Origin: Nocardioides agri
GTDB lineage: Bacteria; Actinomycetota; Actinomycetes; Propionibacteriales; Nocardioidaceae
Assembly (NCBI RefSeq): GCF_013778305.1
Contig: NZ_JACEIC010000002.1
Location: 3,373,669-3,437,668 of the forward strand
Direction: 5' to 3'
Length of the DNA: 64,000 nt
In this document: positions 8,259 to 15,572 of the stretch, in pieces
Layout: the number at the start of each line of letters is the position of its first letter
Position numbering within the stretch: position 1 is the first letter of the stretch
Program-made: the position numbers and the translations under genes
The notes under the pieces: model-generated
Database searches by the model: none
The model's input: only the letters and a program-made list of their open reading frames with translations
Told to the model about the DNA's origin: nothing

Positions 8259-8281
8259 ATTACATAGGAAACCTATGTAAT
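8259..8281. promoter_or_regulatory. palindromic MarR operator
   Basis: A perfect inverted repeat: ATTACATAGG (8259-8268), centre AAA, then CCTATGTAAT (8272-8281). It is AT-rich against a GC-rich background and lies directly upstream of the marR-MFS operon. It touches the 3' end (stop codon at 8281-8283) of the DUF4873 gene. Binding by the adjacent MarR is inferred. Confidence 0.75.
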
Positions 8282-8562
8282 CAGAACGGGGGTCTGCCGA
8301 GGCCGGTCAGGCGGAGGCGTCCCCACGGGTCGACGTCGCTCAGCCGGCCCTGCGCCGAGCCGTGCTCGGTGGTCACCGAGACGGTGGCGCCGGAGCCGAG
8401 CTCGTCGAGCGCGGGGCTCGCGGACAGCCGGCCGTACCAGTGGAAGCGGCCGTCGATCGGCTCGAACCGGCCGCGCAGGTCGGCCTCCACCTCGACGATC
8501 GTGTCGCCGGCCGCGATGGTGGCGGGACCGGCGTACTCCTCGTGGGGCTCGTGCTTGCTCAT
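8281..8562 (-). CDS. DUF4873 domain protein
   Basis: A 93-residue protein with a strand-rich core: GDTIVEVEADLRGRFEPIDGRFHWYGRLSA, then GATVSVTTEHGSAQGRLSDVDPWGRLRLTGLGRPPF. This matches DUF4873, often found as a C-terminal domain of, or next to, flavin monooxygenases and other oxygenases. Here it follows a TetR gene by an ATGA overlap and lies 0.7 kb from the divergent AurF-type oxygenase, so it may assist that oxidation system. It has no catalytic motif; a binding or accessory role is inferred. Confidence 0.75.
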   Translation of the reverse strand: MSKHEPHEEYAGPATIAAGDTIVEVEADLRGRFEPIDGRFHWYGRLSASPALDELGSGATVSVTTEHGSAQGRLSDVDPWGRLRLTGLGRPPF

Positions 8563-9215
8563 CGCTCCTCCTCGAGCGGGACGCCGAGCTCGTCGGCGGT
8601 GCCCGCGAACGCGTGCCAGATGAAGGACGTCAGGTAGGCGCCGACCGCCGCGCGGCTCATGGTCTGCCGCTCCAGCCACCACTCGCCGATGGACAGGCCC
8701 ATGCCGACCATCGCCTGCGCCCACGGCTCGGCGCCGCCGGTGTCGACGCCGAGCTCGCGCATCGTGTCGCCGAGCACCCGGGCGAACGCGGCCGCGATCG
8801 CGGCCTTGCCGTCGGCGAGCGGGTCGCTCGCGACCGCGCGGTGCCGGACCAGCAGCAGGAAGACCCGGGGGTGCTCCTCGATGGTCGCGAGGTAGGCCTC
8901 GACCCCGCGCTCGACCCGCTCGCGGACCGGCGCGTCGACGAGGATGGCGGGCAGCAGGCGGCCCATCACCTCCTCGGCGCCCCAGCGGCCGACCGCGGCG
9001 TACAGGTCGTCCTGGCTGTCGAAGTAGCGGTAGAGCACCGGCTTGCTGACGCCGGCGGCGCGCGCGATCTCCGAGATCCCGGCCGTCGGCCCGATCGTGT
9101 CGATGGCGGCGACGGCGGCGAGCACGAGCTCGGTACGCCGCTCCTCGCGGTGGGCGTCCCACCGGGCCGAGCGGCCGTCCCTGCCCGTGTCCCTGCCCTT
9201 GACCTGACGTGGCAT
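8559..9215 (-). CDS. TetR family transcriptional regulator
   Basis: A 218-residue protein. A basic N-terminal extension is followed by the TetR HTH (RTELVLAAVAAIDTIGPTAGISEIARAAGVSKPVLYRYFDSQDDLYAAV) and a helical ligand-binding domain ending GAYLTSFIWHAFAGTADELG, resembling regulators of lipid or xenobiotic genes. It is divergent from the AurF-like diiron oxygenase with a double inverted repeat between, and it overlaps the DUF4873 gene. It probably represses both transcripts. Confidence 0.92.
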   Translation of the reverse strand: MPRQVKGRDTGRDGRSARWDAHREERRTELVLAAVAAIDTIGPTAGISEIARAAGVSKPVLYRYFDSQDDLYAAVGRWGAEEVMGRLLPAILVDAPVRERVERGVEAYLATIEEHPRVFLLLVRHRAVASDPLADGKAAIAAAFARVLGDTMRELGVDTGGAEPWAQAMVGMGLSIGEWWLERQTMSRAAVGAYLTSFIWHAFAGTADELGVPLEEER

Positions 9216-9230
9216 GTGGGTCAGTCTAGC

Positions 9231-9252
9231 GGTAACCGTTACCGTTGGTAAC
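9231..9252. promoter_or_regulatory. overlapping inverted repeats, probable TetR operator
   Basis: GGTAAC (9231-9236) pairs with GTTACC (9238-9243), and the same GTTACC pairs again with GGTAAC (9247-9252) across a 3-base spacer. The two dyads thus share their central half-site. They lie between the divergent TetR gene (start 9215) and the diiron oxygenase gene (start 9271). This layout would allow cooperative binding of two dimers. Confidence 0.7.
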
Positions 9253-9270
9253 AGACAACTCGGAGGCCTG

Positions 9271-10140
9271 ATGACGGTGACCGACCGCTTGCTGAAGTCC
9301 AGCGCGAAGCAGAGCTACGACCCGGAGGTGGACCTCGACTGGGACGCCCCGCTGGTCGACGGGCTCTGGTACATGCAGCCCGAGCGGATCTCGCTCTACG
9401 GCACCGACCTGTGGGACCGGCTCTCCGAGGAGCAGCGGATCGAGCTGTCCAAGCACGAGGTCGCGAGCATCTCGAGCGTCGGCGTCTGGTTCGAGCTGAT
9501 CCTGATGCAGATGATGGTGCGCGACCTCTACGACGCCGACCCGCGGCGCCCGCGCATGCACTACGCGCTGACCGAGGTCGCCGACGAGTGCCGGCACTCG
9601 CTGATGTTCGGCAAGGCGATCGACAAGGTCGGCGCCCCGGCGTACGGACCCCCGGCGTACGTCCACCGGCTCGGCCGGCTGATGAAGACGCTCGGCGTGG
9701 GCGCCTCGGCGTACGCGACGATCCTGGTGGCCGAGGAGATCCTCGACCGCTGGCAGCGCGAGCTGATCAAGGACGAGCGGGTGCAGCCGCTGGTGCGGAT
9801 GGTGTGCCGCGTGCACGTGCTGGAGGAGGCGCGGCACATGACGTTCGCGCGCGACGAGGTCGAGGGCATGCTGCCGCGGCTGAGCCGACCGGCGCTGGCC
9901 TGGCACCAGGCGGCGCTGGCGACGAACTCCTTCATGGTCGCGCGGGCGCTGGTCAACCCGGAGGTCTACCGGGCCGTGGGGCTCGACCCGCGCGAGGCGC
10001 GGAGGGCGGCGCTGGCCAACCCGCACTACCGCGAGACGCTGCGCTGGATGGGGGAGCGGGTCACCTCCTACCTCGACGAGCTCGGCATGATCCCCGCCCA
10101 CCAGCGCGCCCTGTGGCGCAGGTCGATGCTGGTCGCCTGA
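9271..10140 (+). CDS. AurF-like diiron oxygenase
   Basis: A 289-residue helical protein related to p-aminobenzoate N-oxygenase AurF (ferritin-like diiron family). Carboxylate/histidine ligand motifs are visible: SKHEVASISSVGVWFE, EVADECRHSLMF (ExxH), VAEEILDRWQRE and HVLEEARHMTFARDE (ExxxH pattern). The Asp/Glu-rich helices are spaced as in the family. It has its own promoter facing a TetR gene. Many actinobacteria carry such TetR-linked homologues whose substrate (amine or lipid) is unknown, so only oxygenase chemistry is inferred. Confidence 0.88.
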   Translation: MTVTDRLLKSSAKQSYDPEVDLDWDAPLVDGLWYMQPERISLYGTDLWDRLSEEQRIELSKHEVASISSVGVWFELILMQMMVRDLYDADPRRPRMHYALTEVADECRHSLMFGKAIDKVGAPAYGPPAYVHRLGRLMKTLGVGASAYATILVAEEILDRWQRELIKDERVQPLVRMVCRVHVLEEARHMTFARDEVEGMLPRLSRPALAWHQAALATNSFMVARALVNPEVYRAVGLDPREARRAALANPHYRETLRWMGERVTSYLDELGMIPAHQRALWRRSMLVA

Positions 10141-10159
10141 GGGCTGGCATGATCGCCGG

Positions 10160-10690
10160 GTGGCGACCTACATCGGGTTCCTGAGGGCGATCAACCTGGG
10201 CGCGCGGCGCAAGTTCGCCAAGGCGGCGATCGTCCGCGCCACCGAGGCGGCCGGCTTCACCGACGTCGAGACCTACATCAACACCGGCAACGTCCGCTTC
10301 GCGACCTCGCTGCGGTCGCGGGCCAAGATCGAGGCGGCGCTCGAGGCGGCGTACCTCGACGAGGCCGGCTTCGAGGTGCCGACGATCGTCTTCACCCAGG
10401 CCGAGCTCCGCGCGATCGCCGAGGACGCCGAGCGCTTCGCGGACGGCCACGACGGCCGGCACTACGTCTCGCTGCTCAAGCAGGCGCCGACCGCCGCGGC
10501 GGTCCGGGCGATCGAGGAGCGGTCGTCGGCCGAGGAGGTCGCCAAGGTCGGCGGCCGGGCCGTGCACCTGCTCCTCGGCGCGAACTACCACGAGGCCAAG
10601 CTGACCAACGCGGTCATCGAGAAGGCGCTCGGCGTCGCCACCAACCGCAACCTCACCGTCATCCGGGCCCTCGCCGAGCGCTGGTGTTGA
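10160..10690 (+). CDS. DUF1697 family protein
   Basis: A 176-residue soluble protein. It begins VATYIGFLRAINLGARRKFAKAAI and continues GFTDVETYINTGNVRFAT, the two signatures of DUF1697, then FTQAELRAIAEDAERFADGHDG and YHEAKLTNAVIEKALGVATNRNLTVIRALAE. It is of normal length for the family, and its function is unknown. GTG at 10160 gives the expected start. It is followed directly by a long hairpin (10691-10753) and is convergent with the enoyl-CoA hydratase gene. Confidence 0.9.
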   Translation: MATYIGFLRAINLGARRKFAKAAIVRATEAAGFTDVETYINTGNVRFATSLRSRAKIEAALEAAYLDEAGFEVPTIVFTQAELRAIAEDAERFADGHDGRHYVSLLKQAPTAAAVRAIEERSSAEEVAKVGGRAVHLLLGANYHEAKLTNAVIEKALGVATNRNLTVIRALAERWC

Positions 10691-10753
10691 CGTCGCACCT
10701 GACCCCAGCGTCGTCTGCGCGACCCGTTGACGACGCTCAGGTCAGGTGCGACG
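10691..10753. repeat. long hairpin between convergent genes (copy 1 of a dispersed pair)
   Basis: Left arm 10691-10715 and right arm 10729-10753 pair at 23 of 25 positions around a 13-base loop. It sits between the convergent DUF1697 and enoyl-CoA hydratase genes, so it can act as a two-way terminator. The sequences CGTCGCACCTGACC and CGACGCTCAGGTCAGGTGCG recur exactly at 39621-39634 and 39661-39680, so it is also a dispersed repeat, possibly REP/MITE-like. Confidence 0.8.
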
Positions 10754-10759
10754 AACCAC

Positions 10760-11530
10760 CTACTCGCCGCGGAACACCGGGCGGCGGCGCTCGCTGAAGG
10801 CGCGCATCCCCTCGGCGACGTCGGCGGTGCGGAGCAGGATGGTCTGACCGGTGCGCTCGCGCTCGAGGGCGTCGTCGAGGCCGGACAGGGTCGCGAGGTT
10901 GATCGCCTTCTTGGTGGCCGCGAACCCGAGCGGGGGACCGGAGGAGAGCCGGCGGGCCAGCGCGGCGACCGTGTCGCCGAAGGCGTCGTCGGGCACCACG
11001 TGCGACACCAGACCGGCGTCGTAGGCGTCGGCGGCCGAGAGTGGCTCGGCGAGCAGCGCCATCCGCATCGCGCGGGCCCGGCCGATCGACGCCGCGACCG
11101 TGTACGACGCCCCGCCGTCGGGCATCAGGCCGATCCGGGCGAAGGCCAGCAGGAACGACGTCGAGGACGCCGCCACCACCAGGTCGCACGCGAGGGCGAC
11201 CGAGCAGCCCACGCCTGCGGCGACGCCGTTGACGGCCGCCAGCACCGGCTTGTCGCACCCGGTCACCGCCCGCACCATCCGGTTGGCGCGGTCGAGGGCG
11301 CGGACGTCGAAGCGCTCGTGCGCGTCCTCGCCGGAGATGTCGGCGCCGGCGCTGAAGGCGGGGCCGGCGCCCGTGATGACGACCGCTCGCACGGCGGCGT
11401 CGGAGGGTGCCGACTCGAGGGCGGAGGCCAGGCCGTCGGACATCTCGTCGCTCATCGCGTTGAAGACGTCGGGGCGGTTGAGCGTCAGTGTCAGGACGCC
11501 GTCGGAGAGCGACCGCTCCAGGTCAGGCAA
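10760..11530 (-). CDS. enoyl-CoA hydratase/isomerase family protein
   Basis: A 256-residue crotonase-fold enzyme. It has the NRPDVFNAMSDEM start, the oxyanion-hole GPAFSAGADIS motif, the second glycine motif AAVNGVAAGVGCSVALACD, and FARIGLMPDGGASYTVAASIG. A role in fatty-acid or CoA-thioester degradation is likely. Paralogues are so diverse that the substrate cannot be called. The position normally held by the second catalytic Glu reads PDGG, seen in some non-hydratase members. TTG at 11530 is the likely start because it overlaps the upstream nicotinamidase stop by 8 bases. Confidence 0.88.
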   Translation of the reverse strand: MPDLERSLSDGVLTLTLNRPDVFNAMSDEMSDGLASALESAPSDAAVRAVVITGAGPAFSAGADISGEDAHERFDVRALDRANRMVRAVTGCDKPVLAAVNGVAAGVGCSVALACDLVVAASSTSFLLAFARIGLMPDGGASYTVAASIGRARAMRMALLAEPLSAADAYDAGLVSHVVPDDAFGDTVAALARRLSSGPPLGFAATKKAINLATLSGLDDALERERTGQTILLRTADVAEGMRAFSERRRPVFRGE

Positions 11531-12098
11531 GGCGGACCCCTGCTGCCTGCATCTCCGCGACGGCCGCCCCGGTCGTGTCGGGCGCGACCCCGGCGCACAG
11601 GTCGAGCAGCACCCGCGTCTCGAAGCCGGCCGCCACGGCGTCCAGCGCCGTCGCCCGCACGCAGTGGTCGGTCGCGATCCCGCACACGTCCACCGCGGTC
11701 ACCCCGTGCGCGCGCAGCCAGTCCGTGAGGCCGGACCCGTCGACCGTGCGGCCCTCGAAGCCGGAGTACGCGGCCGCGTGCTCGCCCTTGAGGAAGATCG
11801 CGTCGAAGGGCTGCGGGTCCAGGTTGGGGTGGAACGCCTCCCCGTCGGTGCCGACCTTGCAGTGCACCGGCCACGAGTCGACGAAGTCGGGCTCCGCGGC
11901 CCAGTGCTCGCCCGGCGCGATGTGGTGGTCCTTGGTCGCGACGACGTGCTCGTACGCCGGAGCCTCCGGGCCGTGCGCGGACCACAGGTGCAGCAGCTCG
12001 CCGATGTCGGCGGCCACCCGTGCCCCGCCGGCGACCGGCAGCGACCCGCCCTCGCAGAAGTCGTTCTGCACGTCGACGACGACCAGCGCGCGCTTCAT
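11523..12098 (-). CDS. pncA: nicotinamidase (isochorismatase fold)
   Basis: Hydrolyses nicotinamide to nicotinate in NAD salvage. The product has 191 residues. The catalytic triad is visible as Asp9 (VVDVQNDF), Lys104 (FLKGEHAAAYSGFEG) and Cys146 (GIATDHCVRATA). Metal ligands are supplied by the KDHHIAPGEHW segment. The SGFEG and GLATDxCV-type motifs are characteristic of nicotinamidase rather than other isochorismatases. It lies 16 bases downstream of pncB, the next enzyme of the pathway, and both are transcribed leftward. Confidence 0.95.
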   Translation of the reverse strand: MKRALVVVDVQNDFCEGGSLPVAGGARVAADIGELLHLWSAHGPEAPAYEHVVATKDHHIAPGEHWAAEPDFVDSWPVHCKVGTDGEAFHPNLDPQPFDAIFLKGEHAAAYSGFEGRTVDGSGLTDWLRAHGVTAVDVCGIATDHCVRATALDAVAAGFETRVLLDLCAGVAPDTTGAAVAEMQAAGVRLA

Positions 12099-12114
12099 GG
12101 TCGGAGGCTACCGG

Positions 12115-13398
12115 TCACTCGTGGACGGTCGGGATGGCCGGCTCGCCGCGCGACATCTGCTGGACCGCGATCGGCAGCTCGGACCGCGAGGCGGCGTGCC
12201 GCTCCCGCGCGTCGTCGAGCGGCTCCCGCCCGACGACCTCGCCGGACTCGACCAGCGGCACCAGCAGCGACCGGTCGTCGCCGTCGTCGTCGGGCCGGTG
12301 GCCGATCCCGATCACCTCGGCCTCCGCGACCCCGCCGGAGCTGCGGCGGCGCAGCGCGTACTTCCGGCCGCCGACCGATGCCTTGTCGACGCTGCGCTTG
12401 GCGACCGAGACCATCTCGCCGGCGTCGTCGGCGCGCGCCACCAGCTTGTAGACGAACCCGCAGGTCGGGTGCCCGCTGCCCGTCACCAGCTCGGTGCCGA
12501 CGCCGTACCCGTCCACCGGCGCGGCGGCGAGCGCCGCGATCGCGTGCTCGTCGAGGTCGCTCGTCACGATGATCCGGGTGCTCGTCGCTCCCAGCGAGTC
12601 GAGCTGCGCGCGCACCGCGGTCGCCAGCGCCGCGAGGTCGCCGGAGTCGAGCCGCACTGCGCCGAGTTCGGGCCCGGCGACCTCGACCGCCACCCGCACG
12701 GCCTCGGCGACGTCGTAGGTGTCGACCAGCAAGGTCGTCCCGGCGCCGAGCGAGGCGACCTGGGCGCGGAACGCGTCCGCCTCGGTGTCGTGCAGGAGGG
12801 TGAAGCTGTGCGCGCTGGTGCCGGTCGTCGGCACGCCGTACCGCTGCCGGGCCGCCAGGTTGGAGCTGGCGGCGAACCCCGCGACGTACGCCGCGCGGGC
12901 CGCGGCGACCGCCGCCTCCTCGTGCGTGCGACGCGAGCCCATCTCGATGCACGGCCGGTCGCCGGCGGCGAGCGTCATCCGCGAGGCGGCCGACGCCACG
13001 GCGGAGTCGTGGTTGTAGATCGAGAGCAGCAGCGTCTCGAGCAGCACCGCCTCGGCGAAGGTCGACTCCACGATCAGGAGCGGCGAGTAGGGGAAGTACG
13101 CCTCGCCCTCGGCGTAGCCCCACACGTCGCCGGAGAAGCGGTAGGACGCCAGCCACTCGAGGGTCGGGCCGTCGACGACGTCCTCGAGCGCCGCCAGGGC
13201 GGCGTCGTCGAAGCGGAAGGCCTCGATCGCGTCGAGCGCCCGGCCGACGCCCGCGACGACGCCGTACCGACGGCCCTCGGGCAGCCGCCGGGGAAAGAGC
13301 TCGAAGACCGAGCGCCGGTGCGCGGCGCCGGAGCGCAGGGCGGCCTGGAGCATGGTCAGCTCGTAGTGGTCGGTCAGCAGCACCGTCGAGTCGGTCAC
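12115..13398 (-). CDS. pncB: nicotinate phosphoribosyltransferase
   Basis: Converts nicotinate plus PRPP to nicotinate mononucleotide, using ATP. The product has 427 residues. Family motifs are LLTDHYELTMLQAALRSG near the N-terminus, VFELFPRRLPEGRRYGVVAG, EMGSRRTHEEAA, the TGTSAHSF phosphate/histidine region, VRLDSGDL and YGVGTELVT. GTG at 13398 gives the canonical VTDSTVLLTDHYE start. It is paired with pncA and divergent from clpS, the order also seen in M. tuberculosis (pncB1 next to clpS). Confidence 0.96.
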   Translation of the reverse strand: MTDSTVLLTDHYELTMLQAALRSGAAHRRSVFELFPRRLPEGRRYGVVAGVGRALDAIEAFRFDDAALAALEDVVDGPTLEWLASYRFSGDVWGYAEGEAYFPYSPLLIVESTFAEAVLLETLLLSIYNHDSAVASAASRMTLAAGDRPCIEMGSRRTHEEAAVAAARAAYVAGFAASSNLAARQRYGVPTTGTSAHSFTLLHDTEADAFRAQVASLGAGTTLLVDTYDVAEAVRVAVEVAGPELGAVRLDSGDLAALATAVRAQLDSLGATSTRIIVTSDLDEHAIAALAAAPVDGYGVGTELVTGSGHPTCGFVYKLVARADDAGEMVSVAKRSVDKASVGGRKYALRRRSSGGVAEAEVIGIGHRPDDDGDDRSLLVPLVESGEVVGREPLDDARERHAASRSELPIAVQQMSRGEPAIPTVHE

Positions 13399-13416
13399 GC
13401 GGATCAGTGTGCCAAC

Positions 13417-13716
13417 ATGGGCCACGTGAGCGCGCCCGTCGAGGTCGAGCCGACCCGCACCCCCGACGAGATCGCCCAGACCGCGAAGCCGTGGGTGACG
13501 ATCGTCTGGAACGACCCTGTCAACCTGATGTCCTACGTGACCTACGTCTTCCAGAAGTACTTCGGCTACTCCAAGAAGAAGGCCGAGAAGCTGATGATGG
13601 AGGTCCACGAGGACGGCAAGTCCGTGGTCAGCCACGGCACCCGCGAGGAGATGGAGCGCGACGTGCAGGCGATGCACGAGTACGGGCTCTGGGCGACGAT
13701 GGACCGGCAGGAATGA
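13417..13716 (+). CDS. clpS: ATP-dependent Clp protease adaptor ClpS
   Basis: ClpS delivers N-degron substrates to the ClpC/ClpA-ClpP protease. The product is about 99 residues. The core WVTIVWNDPVNLMSYVTYVFQKYFGYSKKKAEKLMMEVHEDGKSVVSHGTREEMERDVQAMHEYGL contains the NDP/NLM pocket and HEDGK signature. ATG 13417 and GTG 13426 are both possible starts; homologues beginning (M)SAPVE favour 13426. The stop overlaps the DUF2017 start, forming an operon. Confidence 0.95.
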   Translation: MGHVSAPVEVEPTRTPDEIAQTAKPWVTIVWNDPVNLMSYVTYVFQKYFGYSKKKAEKLMMEVHEDGKSVVSHGTREEMERDVQAMHEYGLWATMDRQE

Positions 13717-14297
13717 GCGCCTTCCAGCGGCACCGGCGCAGCAAGCTCATCATCGCGAACTTCACCGGCTTCGAGGCCGACCTGCTGCGCTCGCTCGCCG
13801 GCCAGCTCGTGGAGCTGCTGCGCAACGAGGCCGCGGTCCCGCGCGACGACGTCGACCCGTTCGAGGCGCTGATGGACTTCTCCGGCCCGGAGGAGGAGCC
13901 CGACGACCCGGTGCTCGCCCGGCTCTTCCCGACGGCGTACCCAGACGACGAGGAGGCGGCGGCCGAGTTCCGCCGCTTCACCGAGGGCCGGCTGCGCGAC
14001 GGCAAGGCGGCGGCCGCGATCGCGATCATCGACGGCCTCGAGGAGGCCGGGCTGCCGCCGGAGCTCGACGAGGACGGGCTGATGATCGACGTCGAGCTGG
14101 ACGAGGCGACCGCCGAGACCTGGATGCGGTCGTTCACCGACCTCCGGCTCGCGCTCGCCACGCGCCTCGGCGTCGAGGAGGGCGACGAGGCCTACTGGTA
14201 CTCGCTGCCCGACGACGACCCCCGAGCCCAGGCCCACGACATCTACGAGTGGGTGGGCTGGCTGCAGGAGACGCTGGTAGGAGCACTGAGTCGCTGA
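13713..14297 (+). CDS. DUF2017 family protein
   Basis: A 194-residue acidic protein: FEADLLRSLAGQLVELL, DPFEALMDFSGPEEEPDDPVLARLFPTAYPDDEEAAAEFRRFTEGRLRDGK and LATRLGVEEGDEAYWYSLPDDDPRAQAHDIYEWVGWLQETLV. This is the protein that follows clpS in most actinobacteria (Rv1332 in M. tuberculosis). The tight ATGA overlap and conserved adjacency suggest a link with ClpS-dependent proteolysis, but no function is established. Confidence 0.88.
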   Translation: MSAFQRHRRSKLIIANFTGFEADLLRSLAGQLVELLRNEAAVPRDDVDPFEALMDFSGPEEEPDDPVLARLFPTAYPDDEEAAAEFRRFTEGRLRDGKAAAAIAIIDGLEEAGLPPELDEDGLMIDVELDEATAETWMRSFTDLRLALATRLGVEEGDEAYWYSLPDDDPRAQAHDIYEWVGWLQETLVGALSR

Positions 14298-14776
14298 TGC
14301 CGATCCCCCCGTTCGTCGTCGAGCTGCGCGAGCTCGTCGGACCGCTCGAGCTGTGGCTGCCCGGCATCACGGCCGTCGTGCTGCGCGACGGGCCCGACGG
14401 CCGCGAGGTGCTGCTGACGCTGCGGTCCGACAACGGCGAGTGGGCGCCGATCACCGGCATCCTGGACCCCGGCGAGGAGCCGGCCGTCGGTGCCGCGCGC
14501 GAGGCGCTCGAGGAGGCCGGCGTCGTCGTCAGCGTCGACCGGGTCGCCTCGGTCGGCGCGAGCCCGCGGATCACGCACGGCAACGGCGACAAGGGCGTCT
14601 ACCTCGACGTCACGTTCCTGTGCTCGTGGGTCAGCGGCGAGGCGCAGGTCTCCGACGACGAGAACGTCGACGTGCGGTGGTGGCCGCTCTCGGACCTGCC
14701 GCCGATGGCCGACTGGCTGGTGGCGCGCATCGACGCCGCCCTCGCGGACCAGGTCGAGGCGCGCTTCGTCCGATGA
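14297..14776 (+). CDS. NUDIX hydrolase
   Basis: A 159-residue protein with the Nudix box GILDPGEEPAVGAAREALEEAGV (Gx5Ex7REUxEExGU) around residues 55-77, binding Mg2+ for hydrolysis of a nucleoside diphosphate linked to X. The C-terminal part (DENVDVRWWPLSDLPPMADWL) is typical of ADP-ribose/NADH-type members. The start codon shares one base with the DUF2017 stop. It is an additional gene relative to the mycobacterial order. The substrate is unknown. Confidence 0.92.
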   Translation: MPIPPFVVELRELVGPLELWLPGITAVVLRDGPDGREVLLTLRSDNGEWAPITGILDPGEEPAVGAAREALEEAGVVVSVDRVASVGASPRITHGNGDKGVYLDVTFLCSWVSGEAQVSDDENVDVRWWPLSDLPPMADWLVARIDAALADQVEARFVR

Positions 14777-14837
14777 CCGCCGGCGTCCTGCCGGGTCCGG
14801 AAGGCGGGCCGTGGTCGGGAGGGCTGCGTCACGCCCC

Positions 14838-14843
14838 TACGCT
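14838..14843 (+). promoter_or_regulatory. -10 element TACGCT upstream of mec
   Basis: TACGCT ends 6 bases before the GTG start at 14850, in the 73-base gap after the NUDIX gene. No Shine-Dalgarno is visible. It probably starts a leaderless mec-cysO-NYN-cysM transcript. Confidence 0.45.
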
Positions 14844-14849
14844 GGTTCG

Positions 14850-15287
14850 GTGCTGACCATCGACCGCGCGACGTACGACGCCATCGTCGCGCACGCCAAG
14901 CGTGACCACCCCGACGAGGCCTGCGGCATCGTCGCGGGGCCGGAGGGCAGCGACCGGCCCGAGCGGCTGGTCGAGATGGTCAACGCCGCCGGGTCGCCGA
15001 CGTTCTACGAGTTCGACTCCACCGAGCTCCTCGAGCTCTACAAGGAGATGTGGGACCGCGACGAGGAGCCGGTGGTCGTCTACCACTCGCACACCGCGAC
15101 CGAGGCCTACCCGAGCCGCACCGACATCGGGCTGGCGAGCGAGCCGGGGGCACACTATGTGCTGGTGAGCACGCGCGAGCACGGGAATAACGAGGGTCCC
15201 GTGGAGTTCAGGTCCTACAGGATCGTCGACGGCGAGGTGACCGAGGAAGAGGTCACCGTCGTGGACGGTCTGTCGACGAGCAACTGA
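14850..15287 (+). CDS. mec: CysO-cysteine peptidase (M67/JAMM metallopeptidase)
   Basis: Cleaves newly made cysteine from the C-terminus of the sulfur carrier CysO. The product has 145 residues and the JAMM zinc signature: Glu23 (DEACGIVAG), His79-x-His81 (YHSHTATEAYPSRTD) and Asp92. It lies immediately before cysO and near cysM, the arrangement that defines the mec+-cysO-cysM pathway in mycobacteria, so assignment rests on both motif and context. The GTG start follows a -10 box by 6 bases. Confidence 0.93.
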   Translation: MLTIDRATYDAIVAHAKRDHPDEACGIVAGPEGSDRPERLVEMVNAAGSPTFYEFDSTELLELYKEMWDRDEEPVVVYHSHTATEAYPSRTDIGLASEPGAHYVLVSTREHGNNEGPVEFRSYRIVDGEVTEEEVTVVDGLSTSN

Positions 15288-15297
15288 GGAGTCACAC

Positions 15298-15570
15298 ATG
15301 GCCATCGAGGTCCGGATCCCGACCATCCTGCGCACCTACACGGGCGGCGAGAAGGCGGTCTCCGCCGACGGCGCCAGCCTGAGCGCGCTGATCGACGACC
15401 TGGAGGCCAACCACCCGGGCATCAGGGAGCGTCTGATCGAGAACGGCGACCTGCGCCGCTTCGTCAACGTCTACGTCAACGACGAGGACGTCCGCTTCAT
15501 CGGCGGCCTCGAGGCCGAGCTCAGCGACGGCGACCAGGTCGTCGTGCTCCCCGCGGTCGCCGGCGGCTGA
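15298..15570 (+). CDS. cysO: sulfur carrier protein CysO (MoaD/ThiS family)
   Basis: A 90-residue ubiquitin-like protein: MAIEVRIPTILRTYTGGEKAV, then VNVYVNDEDVRFIGGLEAELSDGDQVVVLPAVAGG. The C-terminal Gly-Gly is the site of thiocarboxylation. The ribosome-binding site GAGGAG precedes the ATG. It is 10 bases after mec. The thiocarboxylate form donates sulfur to O-phosphoserine-derived aminoacrylate on CysM. Confidence 0.95.
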   Translation: MAIEVRIPTILRTYTGGEKAVSADGASLSALIDDLEANHPGIRERLIENGDLRRFVNVYVNDEDVRFIGGLEAELSDGDQVVVLPAVAGG

Positions 15571-15572
15571 CC

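Noticed and set aside
10731..11258. Alternative minus-strand frame overlapping the enoyl-CoA hydratase gene
   Set aside because: It is an Arg/Gly-rich frame shift of the hydratase sequence; the hydratase frame has all crotonase motifs.
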